The notes below the pieces were generated by a model. That model was not told the DNA's origin. It was given only the letters and a program-made list of their open reading frames with translations, and made no database searches. DNA of 64,000 nt, from NCBI RefSeq assembly GCF_042754225.1, contig NZ_JBHZAH010000009.1:1-64000 (forward strand), read 5' to 3'. Below, in pieces: positions 26,297 to 34,621 of this stretch (position 1 is its first letter; the number at the start of each line of letters is the position of its first letter). The position numbers were made by a program, and so were the translations under genes. This stretch comes from Rhodococcus_G sp042754225 (GTDB lineage: Bacteria > Actinomycetota > Actinomycetes > Mycobacteriales > Mycobacteriaceae).

Positions 26297-26719
26297 GTGC
26301 CACTCTCCGAGCACGAGCAGCGGATGCTCGATCAGATCGAGAGCGCTCTCTACGCCGAAGACCCCAAGTTCGCCTCCTCTGTGAGGGGAGGCCGAATGCG
26401 AGCCGCCTCGAGCAAACGACGGCTGCAGGCGGGGGCTCTCTTCGTTCTCGGACTCGTCCTACTTGTCGCGGGCATTCCACTCGCAGCCAAGTCGGAAGCG
26501 CTCCTGATCGTCAGCCTGCTCGGTTTCCTTGTGATGTTTGGAGCCGGGGTCCTGTTCCTCATGGGAGGAACGAAGAAGGGCCACGCGGCAGTGCGAGACG
26601 AGAAGTCCGGTCCCGCATCGGGATCGGGTGCAGGCAAGCCCTCGGGCGGCCGTAAGGCCGGCGGTGGGTTCTCGTCGCGCATGGAGGATCGGTTCAAGAG
26701 AAGGTTCGAGCAGGAGTAG
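26297..26719 (+). CDS. DUF3040 membrane protein, Rv2169c-like
   Basis: A 140-residue protein beginning P-L-S-E-H-E-Q-R-M-L-D-Q-I-E-x-A-L-Y-A-E-D-P, the DUF3040 hallmark. A basic stretch leads to two membrane spans (about 44-62 and 68-90), so both ends should be cytosolic. The tail is Gly/Lys-rich and ends in a basic R-M-E-D-R-F-K-R-R-F. GTG 26297 follows a strong GGGGGAGGT site. Rv2169c, a DUF3040 protein, occupies the same place before mraZ. Function unknown. A strong hairpin terminator ends the transcript. Confidence 0.85.
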   Translation: MPLSEHEQRMLDQIESALYAEDPKFASSVRGGRMRAASSKRRLQAGALFVLGLVLLVAGIPLAAKSEALLIVSLLGFLVMFGAGVLFLMGGTKKGHAAVRDEKSGPASGSGAGKPSGGRKAGGGFSSRMEDRFKRRFEQE

Positions 26720-26771
26720 CTCGCTTCGGCCCCGTCCGCTCGGACGGTCCGAGAGCAGCCACGGTTCGACA

Positions 26772-26797
26772 GGCGCGGCACCGACAGGTGCCGCGCC
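26772..26797 (+). terminator. Terminator after the DUF3040 gene
   Basis: GGCGCGGCACC and GGTGCCGCGCC make a perfect 11-bp stem with a GACA loop, followed by GTTCTCGTT. Confidence 0.75.
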
Positions 26798-26937
26798 GTT
26801 CTCGTTCCCGGGCATGCCTCGTGTGCCCCCGCCTCGCCCCACATTCCCCCCTCTGAGGGGTCGGTGTCCGTGGCTCTCTGTGCTGACCTGGGAGTTCAAC
26901 GGCGTTGCGGGCTCGTGAGCGGCCGAATCCGGCCGCC

Positions 26938-26961
26938 GTGGCCGAGGCCACACAACTTTTC
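26938..26961 (+). terminator. Second hairpin with T-run upstream of mraZ
   Basis: GTGGCC and GGCCAC pair around GA and are followed by ACAACTTTT. An adjoining GCGGCC/GGCCGC hairpin lies at 26919-26936. Together they would insulate the dcw promoter. Confidence 0.4.
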
Positions 26962-27034
26962 CCCCACCTTGCGTCACCGCTGTGAACTGCGGATTCACCT
27001 GCGACAGGCCGAACTTCACCGCCTGTTGTCCTTG

Positions 27035-27064
27035 AAAGTGGGGCAAAGTGGGGTAACGTGGTGC
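27035..27064 (+). promoter_or_regulatory. MraZ-binding repeat array
   Basis: Three direct repeats with exact 10-bp period: AAAGTGGGGC, AAAGTGGGGT and AACGTGGTGC. MraZ in E. coli and Mycoplasma binds GTGGG-type repeats at this spacing in front of its own operon. The array begins 118 bp before GTG 27153, so autoregulation of the dcw operon is likely. Confidence 0.75.
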
Positions 27065-27104
27065 GCAGCGGTTGGGAAGTTGAACCGCAGGGCATAGGGC
27101 GTTC

Positions 27105-27126
27105 GAAATTCGATCCATCGAAGTTC
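27105..27126. promoter_or_regulatory. Palindrome in the mraZ leader
   Basis: GAAATTCGAT and ATCGAAGTTC form a 10-bp inverted repeat (one mismatch) with a 2-bp centre. The tight spacing suits a dimeric DNA-binding protein rather than an RNA hairpin. It is not a LexA box, because the half-site spacing is wrong. Confidence 0.45.
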
Positions 27127-27152
27127 GGAATACGCAGTGGGAGGTGTCGAGA

Positions 27153-27584
27153 GTGTTTCTCGGTACCTACACGCCGAAGCTCGACGACAAGGGGCGACTG
27201 ACGTTGCCCGCGAAGTTTCGCGATGCACTGGCGGGAGGGTTGATGGTCACGAAAGGGCAGGACCACAGCCTCGCGGTGTATCCCCGAGAAGAGTTCGCCG
27301 CACTCGCGCGACGAGCCGCCGCCGCATCGCGGAGCAACCCGGAGGCCCGGGCCTTCGTGCGCGGACTCGCGGCCGGCGCCGACGAGCAGCATCCCGACGC
27401 CCAGGGGCGGATCACCCTCTCCGCGGACCACCGGCGTTACGCCGGGTTGTCCAAGGAGTGCGTGGTGATCGGATCGGTCGACTTCCTCGAGATCTGGGAC
27501 GCCCAGGCGTGGCAGACCTACTCGGAGGAGAACGAAGAGAGCTATTCCCAAGCAAGATCCGAGCCACTGAGCGAGATCCTCTAG
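27153..27584 (+). CDS. mraZ: Transcriptional regulator MraZ
   Basis: A 143-residue protein with two AbrB-like MraZ half-domains. The first holds F-L-G-T-Y-x-P-K-L-D-D-K-G-R-L-T-L-P and the second D-A-Q-G-R-I-T-L-S. MraZ forms a ring that binds the repeats in front of its own operon and controls dcw expression. GTG 27153 gives the standard length and lies 8 nt after GGGAGG; the in-frame GTG 27144 overlaps that site and is rejected. It is the first gene of the dcw cluster, with 174 bp and probably read-through to rsmH. Confidence 0.96.
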   Translation: MFLGTYTPKLDDKGRLTLPAKFRDALAGGLMVTKGQDHSLAVYPREEFAALARRAAAASRSNPEARAFVRGLAAGADEQHPDAQGRITLSADHRRYAGLSKECVVIGSVDFLEIWDAQAWQTYSEENEESYSQARSEPLSEIL

Positions 27585-27758
27585 CGCACCCACCGCTTCG
27601 GCGAGTGCCGCGAGGCCTCTGCCCGACGCCGACCCTGACGCACTTCCCCAGCGCCAGGTCCGGCTCATCGGACAGGGACCTCGAGGCATTCGCCCCCACT
27701 TCCCCTCCCAGGATCGTCAGCATCCGCAGCCACGAACGAAGACCCGGAGGTAGCAATC

Positions 27759-28772
27759 GTGGACGACGAGGTCACCCCGTCCCCATCCTCCGGCGAGTTC
27801 GGCCACATCCCGGTCCTGCTCGGCCGCGCCGACGAACTTCTCGGTCCCGCTCTGACTCGTGAGTCGCCCGATGCCGAAGGCGCGGTCATGATCGACGCGA
27901 CACTCGGCCTCGGCGGCCACTCCGAGCACTTCCTCCGGACCTACCCCGGACTGCAGCTCATCGGCCTGGACCGAGACCCCGCGGCGCTCGAGATCGCCGG
28001 TGCGCGGCTCGCCCCGTTCGGTGATCGAGTCACGTTGGTGCACACCAGGTATGACGGCATCGTCGACGCACTGGAACTGGCCGGCTTCGATCAGGTCGAG
28101 TCGGTGCACGGCATCCTGTTCGACCTGGGCGTCTCGTCGATGCAGTTGGACGAGGCGGACCGCGGTTTCGCCTATTCGGTGGACGCGCCGCTCGACATGC
28201 GGATGGACCCGACCAAGGGCCTTACCGCGGCCGACATCCTCAACACCTACAGTCACGGCGAACTCGCCCGCGTGCTGAGCACGTACGGCGAGGAGCGGTT
28301 CGCCGGACGAATCGCCTCGGAGGTGTTGCGGCGCAGGCAGATCGAGCCGTTCACCACCAGCGCGCAGCTGGTGGAGGTGCTCTACGCCGCGATCCCCGCC
28401 GCGACCCGCCGCACCGGTGGTCACCCGGCCAAGCGCACCTTCCAGGCGCTGCGAGTGGAGGTCAACGGCGAACTCGATTCGCTGCGGGCCGCGATCCCCG
28501 CCGCGCTGGACGCCCTCGCGGTCGGGGGGCGGGTGGTGTTCATGTCGTACCAGTCGCTCGAGGACCGTCTGGTCAAGCAGGAGCTGACCCCGCGCACCAA
28601 ATCCCGTAGCCCGGAGGGACTTCCGATGGAGCTCCCCGGGATGGGGCCGGAGTTCGAACTGCTCACCCGTGGTGCGGAACGGGCGAGCGCGCAGGAGATC
28701 GAGGACAACCCCCGGTCGGCTCCGGTCCGACTGCGGAGCGCCGAACGGATTTCGAGGAGGGTGACGGCATGA
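27759..28772 (+). CDS. rsmH: 16S rRNA (cytosine-1402-N4)-methyltransferase
   Basis: A 337-residue SAM-dependent methyltransferase (MraW). H-I-P-V-L at the start, D-A-T-L-G-L-G-G-H-S as the SAM loop (about 46-55), I-L-F-D-L-G-V-S-S-M-Q-L-D near 122-134, and P-A-K-R-T-F-Q-A-L-R-V-E-V-N are all family marks. It modifies the decoding centre of the small ribosomal subunit. GTG 27759 has CGGAGG 8 nt upstream. The stop overlaps ftsL (ATGA). Confidence 0.96.
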   Translation: MDDEVTPSPSSGEFGHIPVLLGRADELLGPALTRESPDAEGAVMIDATLGLGGHSEHFLRTYPGLQLIGLDRDPAALEIAGARLAPFGDRVTLVHTRYDGIVDALELAGFDQVESVHGILFDLGVSSMQLDEADRGFAYSVDAPLDMRMDPTKGLTAADILNTYSHGELARVLSTYGEERFAGRIASEVLRRRQIEPFTTSAQLVEVLYAAIPAATRRTGGHPAKRTFQALRVEVNGELDSLRAAIPAALDALAVGGRVVFMSYQSLEDRLVKQELTPRTKSRSPEGLPMELPGMGPEFELLTRGAERASAQEIEDNPRSAPVRLRSAERISRRVTA

Positions 28773-29521
28773 CAGTTCCCGTGCGTGATCGCAGTGGTGC
28801 GTCGACCGTTCGGCCGAAGGTGCACGGCCGCGCGCCCGCGACCATCCCGTCACGGTCGAACGCCCCCGCCAAGTCCGCGAAGAAGACTGCCGCTCAGCGG
28901 GCCTACGCCAAGCGCAGCCAGCGTGCGTCGACCGACAACGCGGCGGAGGTCGTCAAGCGGGGCTCGTTCAAGGCGCGGATTCCGTTCGTCGCCAGCATCA
29001 TCGGGCTGCTGTCCGTCGGCCTGGCAGTGACGCTCCTGCTGACCACCCGCGCGGCGGAGGACTCGTACAAGCTCAGCGCGGCGAAGGCACACAACCAGAG
29101 CCTGATCGAGCAGCGGGCCGCGCTCGAGCGCGACTACCAGACCGCGACGTCCGCGCCGGAGCTCGCCCGCAAGGCCGCCGACCTCGGCATGATCCCGGCC
29201 AAGGACGTCGCCCGACTCGTCGTCGACGACCGCGGCGGGGTTCAGGTCGTCGGCAAGCCGACCCCGGCGCAGGGCGCACCGGTGCCGCCGCTGAACAAGC
29301 AGCCCGGCAACACCCAGGCGAACGCCGGTCGCCCGGTCGCCAACCCGGCCTCGCCTGCGCAGACGGCGCGCGCAGGCGCCCCGACGACCGGGGCGTCGCG
29401 CCCCGGCGCGCCGCTGGCAGCCAATCAGCCGCTACTGCCCTCGCAGGGTGAACAATTGGTTCCCATGAACCAGCCCCGCACGACCTCGGGACAGGCAGGT
29501 AGCGCGGGCGGTCAGCGGTGA
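28769..29521 (+). CDS. ftsL: Septum-formation protein FtsL-like (Rv2164c type)
   Basis: A 250-residue bitopic membrane protein. A basic cytosolic N terminus (about 1-70) precedes one span (about 72-92). A coiled-coil segment (S-L-I-E-Q-R-A-A-L-E-R-D-Y-Q) with A-x-D-L-G-M-I-P follows, which is the FtsL-type region outside the membrane. The last 100 residues are Pro/Ala/Gln-rich and low complexity. Its place between rsmH and pbpB is that of FtsL, which links FtsQ/FtsB to the septal synthase FtsWI. ATG 28769 and the stop both overlap neighbours by 4 bp. Confidence 0.85.
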   Translation: MTVPVRDRSGASTVRPKVHGRAPATIPSRSNAPAKSAKKTAAQRAYAKRSQRASTDNAAEVVKRGSFKARIPFVASIIGLLSVGLAVTLLLTTRAAEDSYKLSAAKAHNQSLIEQRAALERDYQTATSAPELARKAADLGMIPAKDVARLVVDDRGGVQVVGKPTPAQGAPVPPLNKQPGNTQANAGRPVANPASPAQTARAGAPTTGASRPGAPLAANQPLLPSQGEQLVPMNQPRTTSGQAGSAGGQR

Positions 29522-31389
29522 CCCGAGGTCCCTCCGCTGCTCCACCCCGCATACGTCCGGCCCAGCGCGGTACCGCCCGACCCAAGGACACCTCGTCCTT
29601 CCGGTTCCGGTACCGCACGGGCCGGATCGGCATGTTCGTCGTACTCGGCATCGCGGTGCTCCAGCTGATGTGGATCATGGGCGTCAAGGCGCCAGCGCTG
29701 TCCGCGGAGGCCGCCAACCAGCGTTCCACCACGATGATCGAACCCGCCACCCGCGGATCCATCACCGACCGGCACGGTAACCCGATCGCGTTCACCATGG
29801 AGGCGAAGGCGCTGACCTTCCAGCCGCCCAAGGTGCGCAAGGAGATCGAGGAGGCGGCGAAGAAGGCGGGCAAGGATGCCAAGGTCGACGATCGGCTCGC
29901 CGCCATCGCCAAGGGCATTCACGACAAGCTCGGCGACAGCGCTCCCGAGAAGGACGTGCTCGCCAAGCTGAAGAGCAAGGAGACCTTCGAGTACCTGGCG
30001 CGCAGTGTCGACCCGAACGTGGCGGCCAAGATCGTCGACGACTTCCCGGAGGTCGGTCTCGAGCGTCAGGACATCCGCGAGTACCCCGGCGGCGCGCTGG
30101 CCGCGAACATGGTCGGCGCGACCGGCTGGAACGGTCACGGACTGCTCGGCCTCGAGGACTCGATGGACTCGACCCTGGCGGGCACCGACGGTTCGCAGAC
30201 CTACGACCGCGGCTCTGACGGCGCCGTCATCCCGGGCAGCTGGCGCGACAAGCAGCCTGCCGTCAACGGGTCGGGCGTCGAGCTGACCATCGATTCCGAC
30301 CTGCAGTACTACGTGCAGCAGCAGGTCCAGCAGGCCAAGGACCTCTCCGGCGCGAAGAACGCGTCCGCGGTGGTGCTGGACTCGCACACCGGCGAGGTGC
30401 TGGCGATGTCCAACGACAACACCTTCAACCCGGCCGTCGGCGTGGGCAACAACCCCAAGGCCGAGATGGGAAACCTGCCGGTCAGTACCCCGTTCGAGCC
30501 GGGCTCGGTGAACAAGATCGTCACCGCCGCCGCCGCGATCGAGTACGGGCTCACCAAACCCGACGAGGTCCTGCAGGTTCCGGGCTCGATCCAGATGGCG
30601 GGCGTGTCGGTCAAGGACGCCTGGGCCCACGGGGTCGCGCCGTACACCACGACCGGTGTCTTCGGGAAGTCGTCCAACGTCGGGACCCTGATGCTCGCGC
30701 AGCGGGTGGGGGAGGACCGGTACGCCGACATGCTCGGCCGGTTCGGGCTCGGCCAGCGCACCGACGTCGGGTTGCCCGGCGAGAGCGCGGGCGACGTGCC
30801 CAGCCGCGACCAGTGGTCGGGCGGCACCTTCGCGAACCTGCCCATCGGACAGGGCCTTTCGATGACCCTGCTGCAGATGACCGGCATGTACCAGGCGATC
30901 GCCAACGACGGGGTCCGGATTCCGCCACGGATCGTGCGGGCCACCGTCGACGCCGACGGCAACCGCACGGAGACGACGACACCGGACACTGTCCAGGTGG
31001 TGAGCGCGCAGACCGCGGCCACCGTGCGGAACATGTTCCGCGCGGTCACCCAGCGCGACCCGATGGGGTACCAGCAGGGCACCGGCGCCTCGGCGGGCGT
31101 CGAGGGGTACCAGGTGAGCGGCAAGACCGGCACCGCGCAGCAGGTCGACCCCGCCTGCAAGTGCTACTCGAACTCGAATTACTGGATCACGTTCGCCGGC
31201 ATCGCGCCCGCCGACAATCCGCGCTTCGTGATCGGCATCATGCTCGACGCCCCGCAACGCAGCGCCGACGGGACCGGCGGCATGTCCGCGGCCCCGCTGT
31301 TCCACAGCATCGCGTCGTGGATGCTGCAGCGGGACAAGGTCCCGCTGTCCGCCGATCCGGGCCCCCGCCTGGTGCTCCAGGCGGACTGA
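29518..31389 (+). CDS. pbpB: Septal peptidoglycan transpeptidase PbpB (FtsI, PBP3)
   Basis: A 623-residue class B penicillin-binding protein. A cytosolic Arg-rich N terminus and one span (about 36-56) lead to the dimerisation domain (R-G-S-I-T-D-R-H-G). The transpeptidase domain carries the catalytic S-V-N-K (in P-G-S-V-N-K-I), S-S-N and K-T-G-T motifs. It cross-links peptidoglycan at the septum with FtsW. GTG 29518 overlaps the ftsL stop. A pair of Cys residues (C-K-C) beyond the KTG motif is unusual but lies in a loop. A hairpin follows before murE. Confidence 0.95.
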   Translation: MTRGPSAAPPRIRPAQRGTARPKDTSSFRFRYRTGRIGMFVVLGIAVLQLMWIMGVKAPALSAEAANQRSTTMIEPATRGSITDRHGNPIAFTMEAKALTFQPPKVRKEIEEAAKKAGKDAKVDDRLAAIAKGIHDKLGDSAPEKDVLAKLKSKETFEYLARSVDPNVAAKIVDDFPEVGLERQDIREYPGGALAANMVGATGWNGHGLLGLEDSMDSTLAGTDGSQTYDRGSDGAVIPGSWRDKQPAVNGSGVELTIDSDLQYYVQQQVQQAKDLSGAKNASAVVLDSHTGEVLAMSNDNTFNPAVGVGNNPKAEMGNLPVSTPFEPGSVNKIVTAAAAIEYGLTKPDEVLQVPGSIQMAGVSVKDAWAHGVAPYTTTGVFGKSSNVGTLMLAQRVGEDRYADMLGRFGLGQRTDVGLPGESAGDVPSRDQWSGGTFANLPIGQGLSMTLLQMTGMYQAIANDGVRIPPRIVRATVDADGNRTETTTPDTVQVVSAQTAATVRNMFRAVTQRDPMGYQQGTGASAGVEGYQVSGKTGTAQQVDPACKCYSNSNYWITFAGIAPADNPRFVIGIMLDAPQRSADGTGGMSAAPLFHSIASWMLQRDKVPLSADPGPRLVLQAD

Positions 31390-31399
31390 CACACGCCGA

Positions 31400-31414
31400 G
31401 TCCCCGTCGGGGAC
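31400..31414 (+). terminator. Hairpin between pbpB and murE
   Basis: GTCCCC and GGGGAC pair perfectly around GTC, 10 bp after the pbpB stop, with no T-run. The 110-bp gap also has a possible TAACCT -10 near 31424, so murE may have both attenuation and its own start. Confidence 0.4.
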
Positions 31415-31499
31415 CGTCCGCCGGTAACCTGACACGTCGGCTTGCGACCGTGGCGTGCACCGCCATCGAAACCGAATTCTCGAGAGGAGTCACCTGCCC

Positions 31500-33119
31500 G
31501 TGCATGGGACCACTGCTCCGCAGCACGCGAACGGGCCGGGTGGCCTGCGACCGGCGCACCCGCCGACCACCGAGGTCGCGGCGCTGGCGGACCTGATCGG
31601 TGCCGACCTCCGCTGGCTCGGGGAGCCGGCCGAGGGTTCGACGGTCACCGGCGTGGAACTGCGGGCCCAGGGCATCGAACCGGGCGACCTGTTCGCGGCG
31701 CTGCCGGGGGCACGGGCGCACGGCGCCGAGTTCGCCGCCACCGCCCTCGAGCGGGGTGCCACCGCGGTGCTCACCGACGAGGCCGGCGTGGCCGTACTCG
31801 CGAAGGCCCAGGTCCAGGGGCCGGTCGGGGTGCTGGTGCACCCGAATCCGCGGGCGGTACTCGGCACCGTGTCCGCGACGATCTACGGCAATCCCTCCGA
31901 GCGACTGCAGGTCGTCGGGATCACCGGCACCTCAGGCAAGACCACCACCTCGTACCTCGTCGAGGCGGGACTGACCGCCGCCGGCCGGCGCGCCGGTCTC
32001 GTCGGCACGATCGAGACCCGCATCGACGGTCGCCGGGTGCCGAGTGCGCTGACCACGCCGGAGGCGCCGCAACTGCACGCGCTGTTCGCGGCGATGCTCG
32101 AACGCGGCATCGACACCGTGGTGATGGAGGTGTCGAGTCACGCGCTCGCGCTCGGCAGGGTCGACGGCACCCACTTCGCGATCGGCGCCTTCACCAACCT
32201 TTCGCAGGACCACCTGGACTTCCACACCGATCTCGACGACTACTTCTCGGCGAAGGCGCGACTGTTCGCGCCGAGCTCGACCGTCCACGCGCAGCGCGCG
32301 GTGGTCTGCGTCGACGACGAGTGGGGCCGGCGGATGGCCGAGGTCGCCGAGCAGGCAACCACGGTGTCGACGACCGGTCCGGCCGACTGGACGGCCGCCG
32401 AGATCGAGGCCACCGACGACGGCTCGCAGCAGTTCGTCGCGACCGCGCCGGACGGCTCCGCGCGACGCGTCGGACTGCGACTGCCCGGCCGGTACAACGT
32501 TGCCAACGCCCTGCTCGCTCTCGCCACGCTGGAGGCCTGCGGGGTCGACGTGGACCGGGCCGTGGACGGCATCGGGTCGGTGGACGTGCCCGGCCGGGTG
32601 CAGCGCGTCGAACGCGGCCAGGACTTCCTCGCGGTGGTGGACTACGCCCACAAGCCTGCCGCGCTCGAGGCCGTGATCGCGACGCTGCGCGGGCAGACCC
32701 GGGGCCGTGTCGCGGTGGTCGTCGGCGCTGGCGGCGACCGGGACCAGGGCAAGAGGCCGATGATGGGCGAGGTCAGCGCGCGAGGCGCCGACCTCGTCGT
32801 GGTCACCGACGACAATCCGCGCACCGAGGACCCGGCGACCATCCGGGCGTCGGTGCGCGCGGGCGCGCTGGGCGTGCCTGCGGACCAGCGGGCCGAGGTC
32901 CGCGAGTTCGCGGACCGCGCGGCGGCCATCGCCGACGCGGTGCGATGGGCGGCGGCCGGGGACGTCGTCCTCGTCGCAGGCAAGGGACACGAGATCGGGC
33001 AGGAGATCAACGGGGTGAAGTACCCATTCGACGACCGCGAGGTCCTCGCGGCGGCCATCGACGACGTGCTCGGAGGTGGCTTCCCGGGCGAGCGAAGCGA
33101 CGGGGGAGTTTCGCTGTGA
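31500..33119 (+). CDS. murE: UDP-MurNAc-tripeptide synthetase MurE (meso-DAP adding)
   Basis: A 539-residue Mur ligase that adds meso-diaminopimelate to UDP-MurNAc-L-Ala-D-Glu with ATP. The ATP loop is G-T-S-G-K-T-T-T-S (about 142-150), with E-V-S-S-H-A-L following. D-N-P-R in D-D-N-P-R-T-E-D-P is the residue set that selects meso-DAP over lysine. GTG 31500 lies 10 nt after AGGAG; no ATG is in frame nearby. The last codons (G-E-R-S-D-G-G) contain a G-A-G-C-G-A-A-G-C-G-type short motif. The stop overlaps murF. Confidence 0.95.
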   Translation: MHGTTAPQHANGPGGLRPAHPPTTEVAALADLIGADLRWLGEPAEGSTVTGVELRAQGIEPGDLFAALPGARAHGAEFAATALERGATAVLTDEAGVAVLAKAQVQGPVGVLVHPNPRAVLGTVSATIYGNPSERLQVVGITGTSGKTTTSYLVEAGLTAAGRRAGLVGTIETRIDGRRVPSALTTPEAPQLHALFAAMLERGIDTVVMEVSSHALALGRVDGTHFAIGAFTNLSQDHLDFHTDLDDYFSAKARLFAPSSTVHAQRAVVCVDDEWGRRMAEVAEQATTVSTTGPADWTAAEIEATDDGSQQFVATAPDGSARRVGLRLPGRYNVANALLALATLEACGVDVDRAVDGIGSVDVPGRVQRVERGQDFLAVVDYAHKPAALEAVIATLRGQTRGRVAVVVGAGGDRDQGKRPMMGEVSARGADLVVVTDDNPRTEDPATIRASVRAGALGVPADQRAEVREFADRAAAIADAVRWAAAGDVVLVAGKGHEIGQEINGVKYPFDDREVLAAAIDDVLGGGFPGERSDGGVSL

Positions 33120-34621
33120 TCCCCATGAGCCTGGCCCGGATCGCCGAGATCGTCGGCGGCACCCTGCACGACGTGCCGGACCCCGACGCCGTCGTGACCG
33201 GAACCGTCGAGTTCGACTCCCGCCAGGTCACCCCCGGCGGGCTGTTCCTGGCCCTGCCGGGCGCCCGCGTCGACGGGCACGAGCACGCTTCGTCCGCCGT
33301 AGCGGCCGGCGCCATCGCGGTGCTCGCGGCCCGCCCCGTCGGGGTGCCCGCGATCGTGGTGACGCCGCTGCCGCCCGTCGAGACGAACGCGATGGCCCTC
33401 GAGCACGACACCGACGGTTCCGGTGCCGCCGTGCTTGCGGCGCTGGCGAAGCTGGCGACCGCGGTCACCACCGAACTGACGGCCGCCGGCCTCACCGTCG
33501 TCGGCGTCACCGGTTCGTCCGGGAAGACCTCGACCAAGGACCTGCTCGCCGCGGTGCTGAGCCCGCTCGGGGCGGTCGTCGCACCGCCCGGGTCCTTCAA
33601 CAACGAACTGGGCCACCCGTGGACGGCGTTGCGCGCCGACGCCGGCACCGACTACCTCGTGCTCGAGCTGTCCGCCCGCGGCATCGGACACGTCGCCGCG
33701 CTCGCGGAGTCGGTGCCGCCGCGGATCGGCGTGGTCCTCAACGTCGGCACCGCGCACCTCGGCGAGTTCGGCTCGCAGGACGCGATCGCACAGGCGAAGG
33801 GCGAACTGGTCGAAGCGCTTCCGCCCGCCGATCGGGGCGGCGTCGCGGTGCTCAACGCGGACGATCGGCTCGTGGCGGCGATGGCCACCCGCACCCGGGC
33901 ACGCGTCGTGCTGGTCGGGCAGTCGGGCAATGCGGACGTGCGCGCGGTCGACGTGCGGCTCGACGACCAGGCCCGCGCGAGTTTCACGCTCGTCACTGTC
34001 GACGGTTCGGTGGACGTGCGGCTCGCCGTGCACGGCGAGCACCAGGTCGGCAACGCGCTGGCCGCCGCCGCGGTGGCGCTCGAGTGCGGCGCGAGTCTCG
34101 ACCAGGCCGCGGCGGCGCTCGGCCAGGCCCGTGCGGTCTCGGCCAAGCGGATGGACGTGCGCACCCGTGCCGACGGTGTCACCGTGATCAACGACTCCTA
34201 CAACGCGAACCCCGACTCGATGCGGGCCGCGCTCAAGGCGCTGGTGACCATGAGCCGGTCCGGCGGGGGCGCACCGCGCCGCACGTGGGCCGTGCTCGGG
34301 GAAATGGCCGAACTCGGGCCGGAGTCGGTGATCGAGCACGACGCCATCGGTCGGCTGCTGGTCCGCCTCGACGTGACGCGGCTGATCGTGGTCGGCACCG
34401 GCCGGCCCCTGCGCGGCATGCATCAGGGCGCCGTCATGGAAGGTTCGTGGGGTGAGGAGTCGATGCTCGTTCCCGACGCCGAGGCGGCTCTCGCGGTGCT
34501 GCGCGCCGAGGTGAGCGGTGACGACATCGTGCTCGTGAAGGCGTCGCAGTCGGTGGGGCTGTGGACCGTGGCCGACGCACTGCTGGCAGATCAGACGGAA
34601 ACTTCGGAGGCGAACCAGTGA
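33116..34621 (+). CDS. murF: UDP-MurNAc-pentapeptide synthetase MurF
   Basis: A 501-residue Mur ligase that adds D-Ala-D-Ala to the UDP-MurNAc-tripeptide. The ATP loop is G-S-S-G-K-T-S-T-K-D, and I-N-D-S-Y-N-A-N-P-D-S-M is the MurF signature. GTG 33116 overlaps the murE stop (GTGA) and gives an N terminus aligning with M. tuberculosis MurF (I-x-x-x-x-A-x-I-A-E-I-V-G-G); ATG 33125 is less likely. The stop overlaps mraY. Confidence 0.95.
   Translation: MIPMSLARIAEIVGGTLHDVPDPDAVVTGTVEFDSRQVTPGGLFLALPGARVDGHEHASSAVAAGAIAVLAARPVGVPAIVVTPLPPVETNAMALEHDTDGSGAAVLAALAKLATAVTTELTAAGLTVVGVTGSSGKTSTKDLLAAVLSPLGAVVAPPGSFNNELGHPWTALRADAGTDYLVLELSARGIGHVAALAESVPPRIGVVLNVGTAHLGEFGSQDAIAQAKGELVEALPPADRGGVAVLNADDRLVAAMATRTRARVVLVGQSGNADVRAVDVRLDDQARASFTLVTVDGSVDVRLAVHGEHQVGNALAAAAVALECGASLDQAAAALGQARAVSAKRMDVRTRADGVTVINDSYNANPDSMRAALKALVTMSRSGGGAPRRTWAVLGEMAELGPESVIEHDAIGRLLVRLDVTRLIVVGTGRPLRGMHQGAVMEGSWGEESMLVPDAEAALAVLRAEVSGDDIVLVKASQSVGLWTVADALLADQTETSEANQ

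Larger units (their letters stand above)
26720..27152 (+). other. 433-bp intergenic region before the dcw cluster
   Basis: There is no gene here. From left to right it holds a strong terminator (26772-26797), a CCCCTC/GAGGGG hairpin near 26851, two more GC hairpins with a TTTT run (26919-26961), three MraZ boxes (27035-27064), a TTGGGA-N17-TAGGGC promoter candidate (27072-27100), a palindrome (27105-27126) and the mraZ ribosome site GGGAGG (27139-27144). Confidence 0.7.

Noticed and set aside
27102..27126. Second LexA box near mraZ.
   Set aside because: GTTCGA and TCGAA halves occur, but the order and spacing do not match the consensus.
27144..27152. GTG 27144 as the mraZ start.
   Set aside because: It overlaps the ribosome site, and the next GTG gives the standard 143-residue protein.
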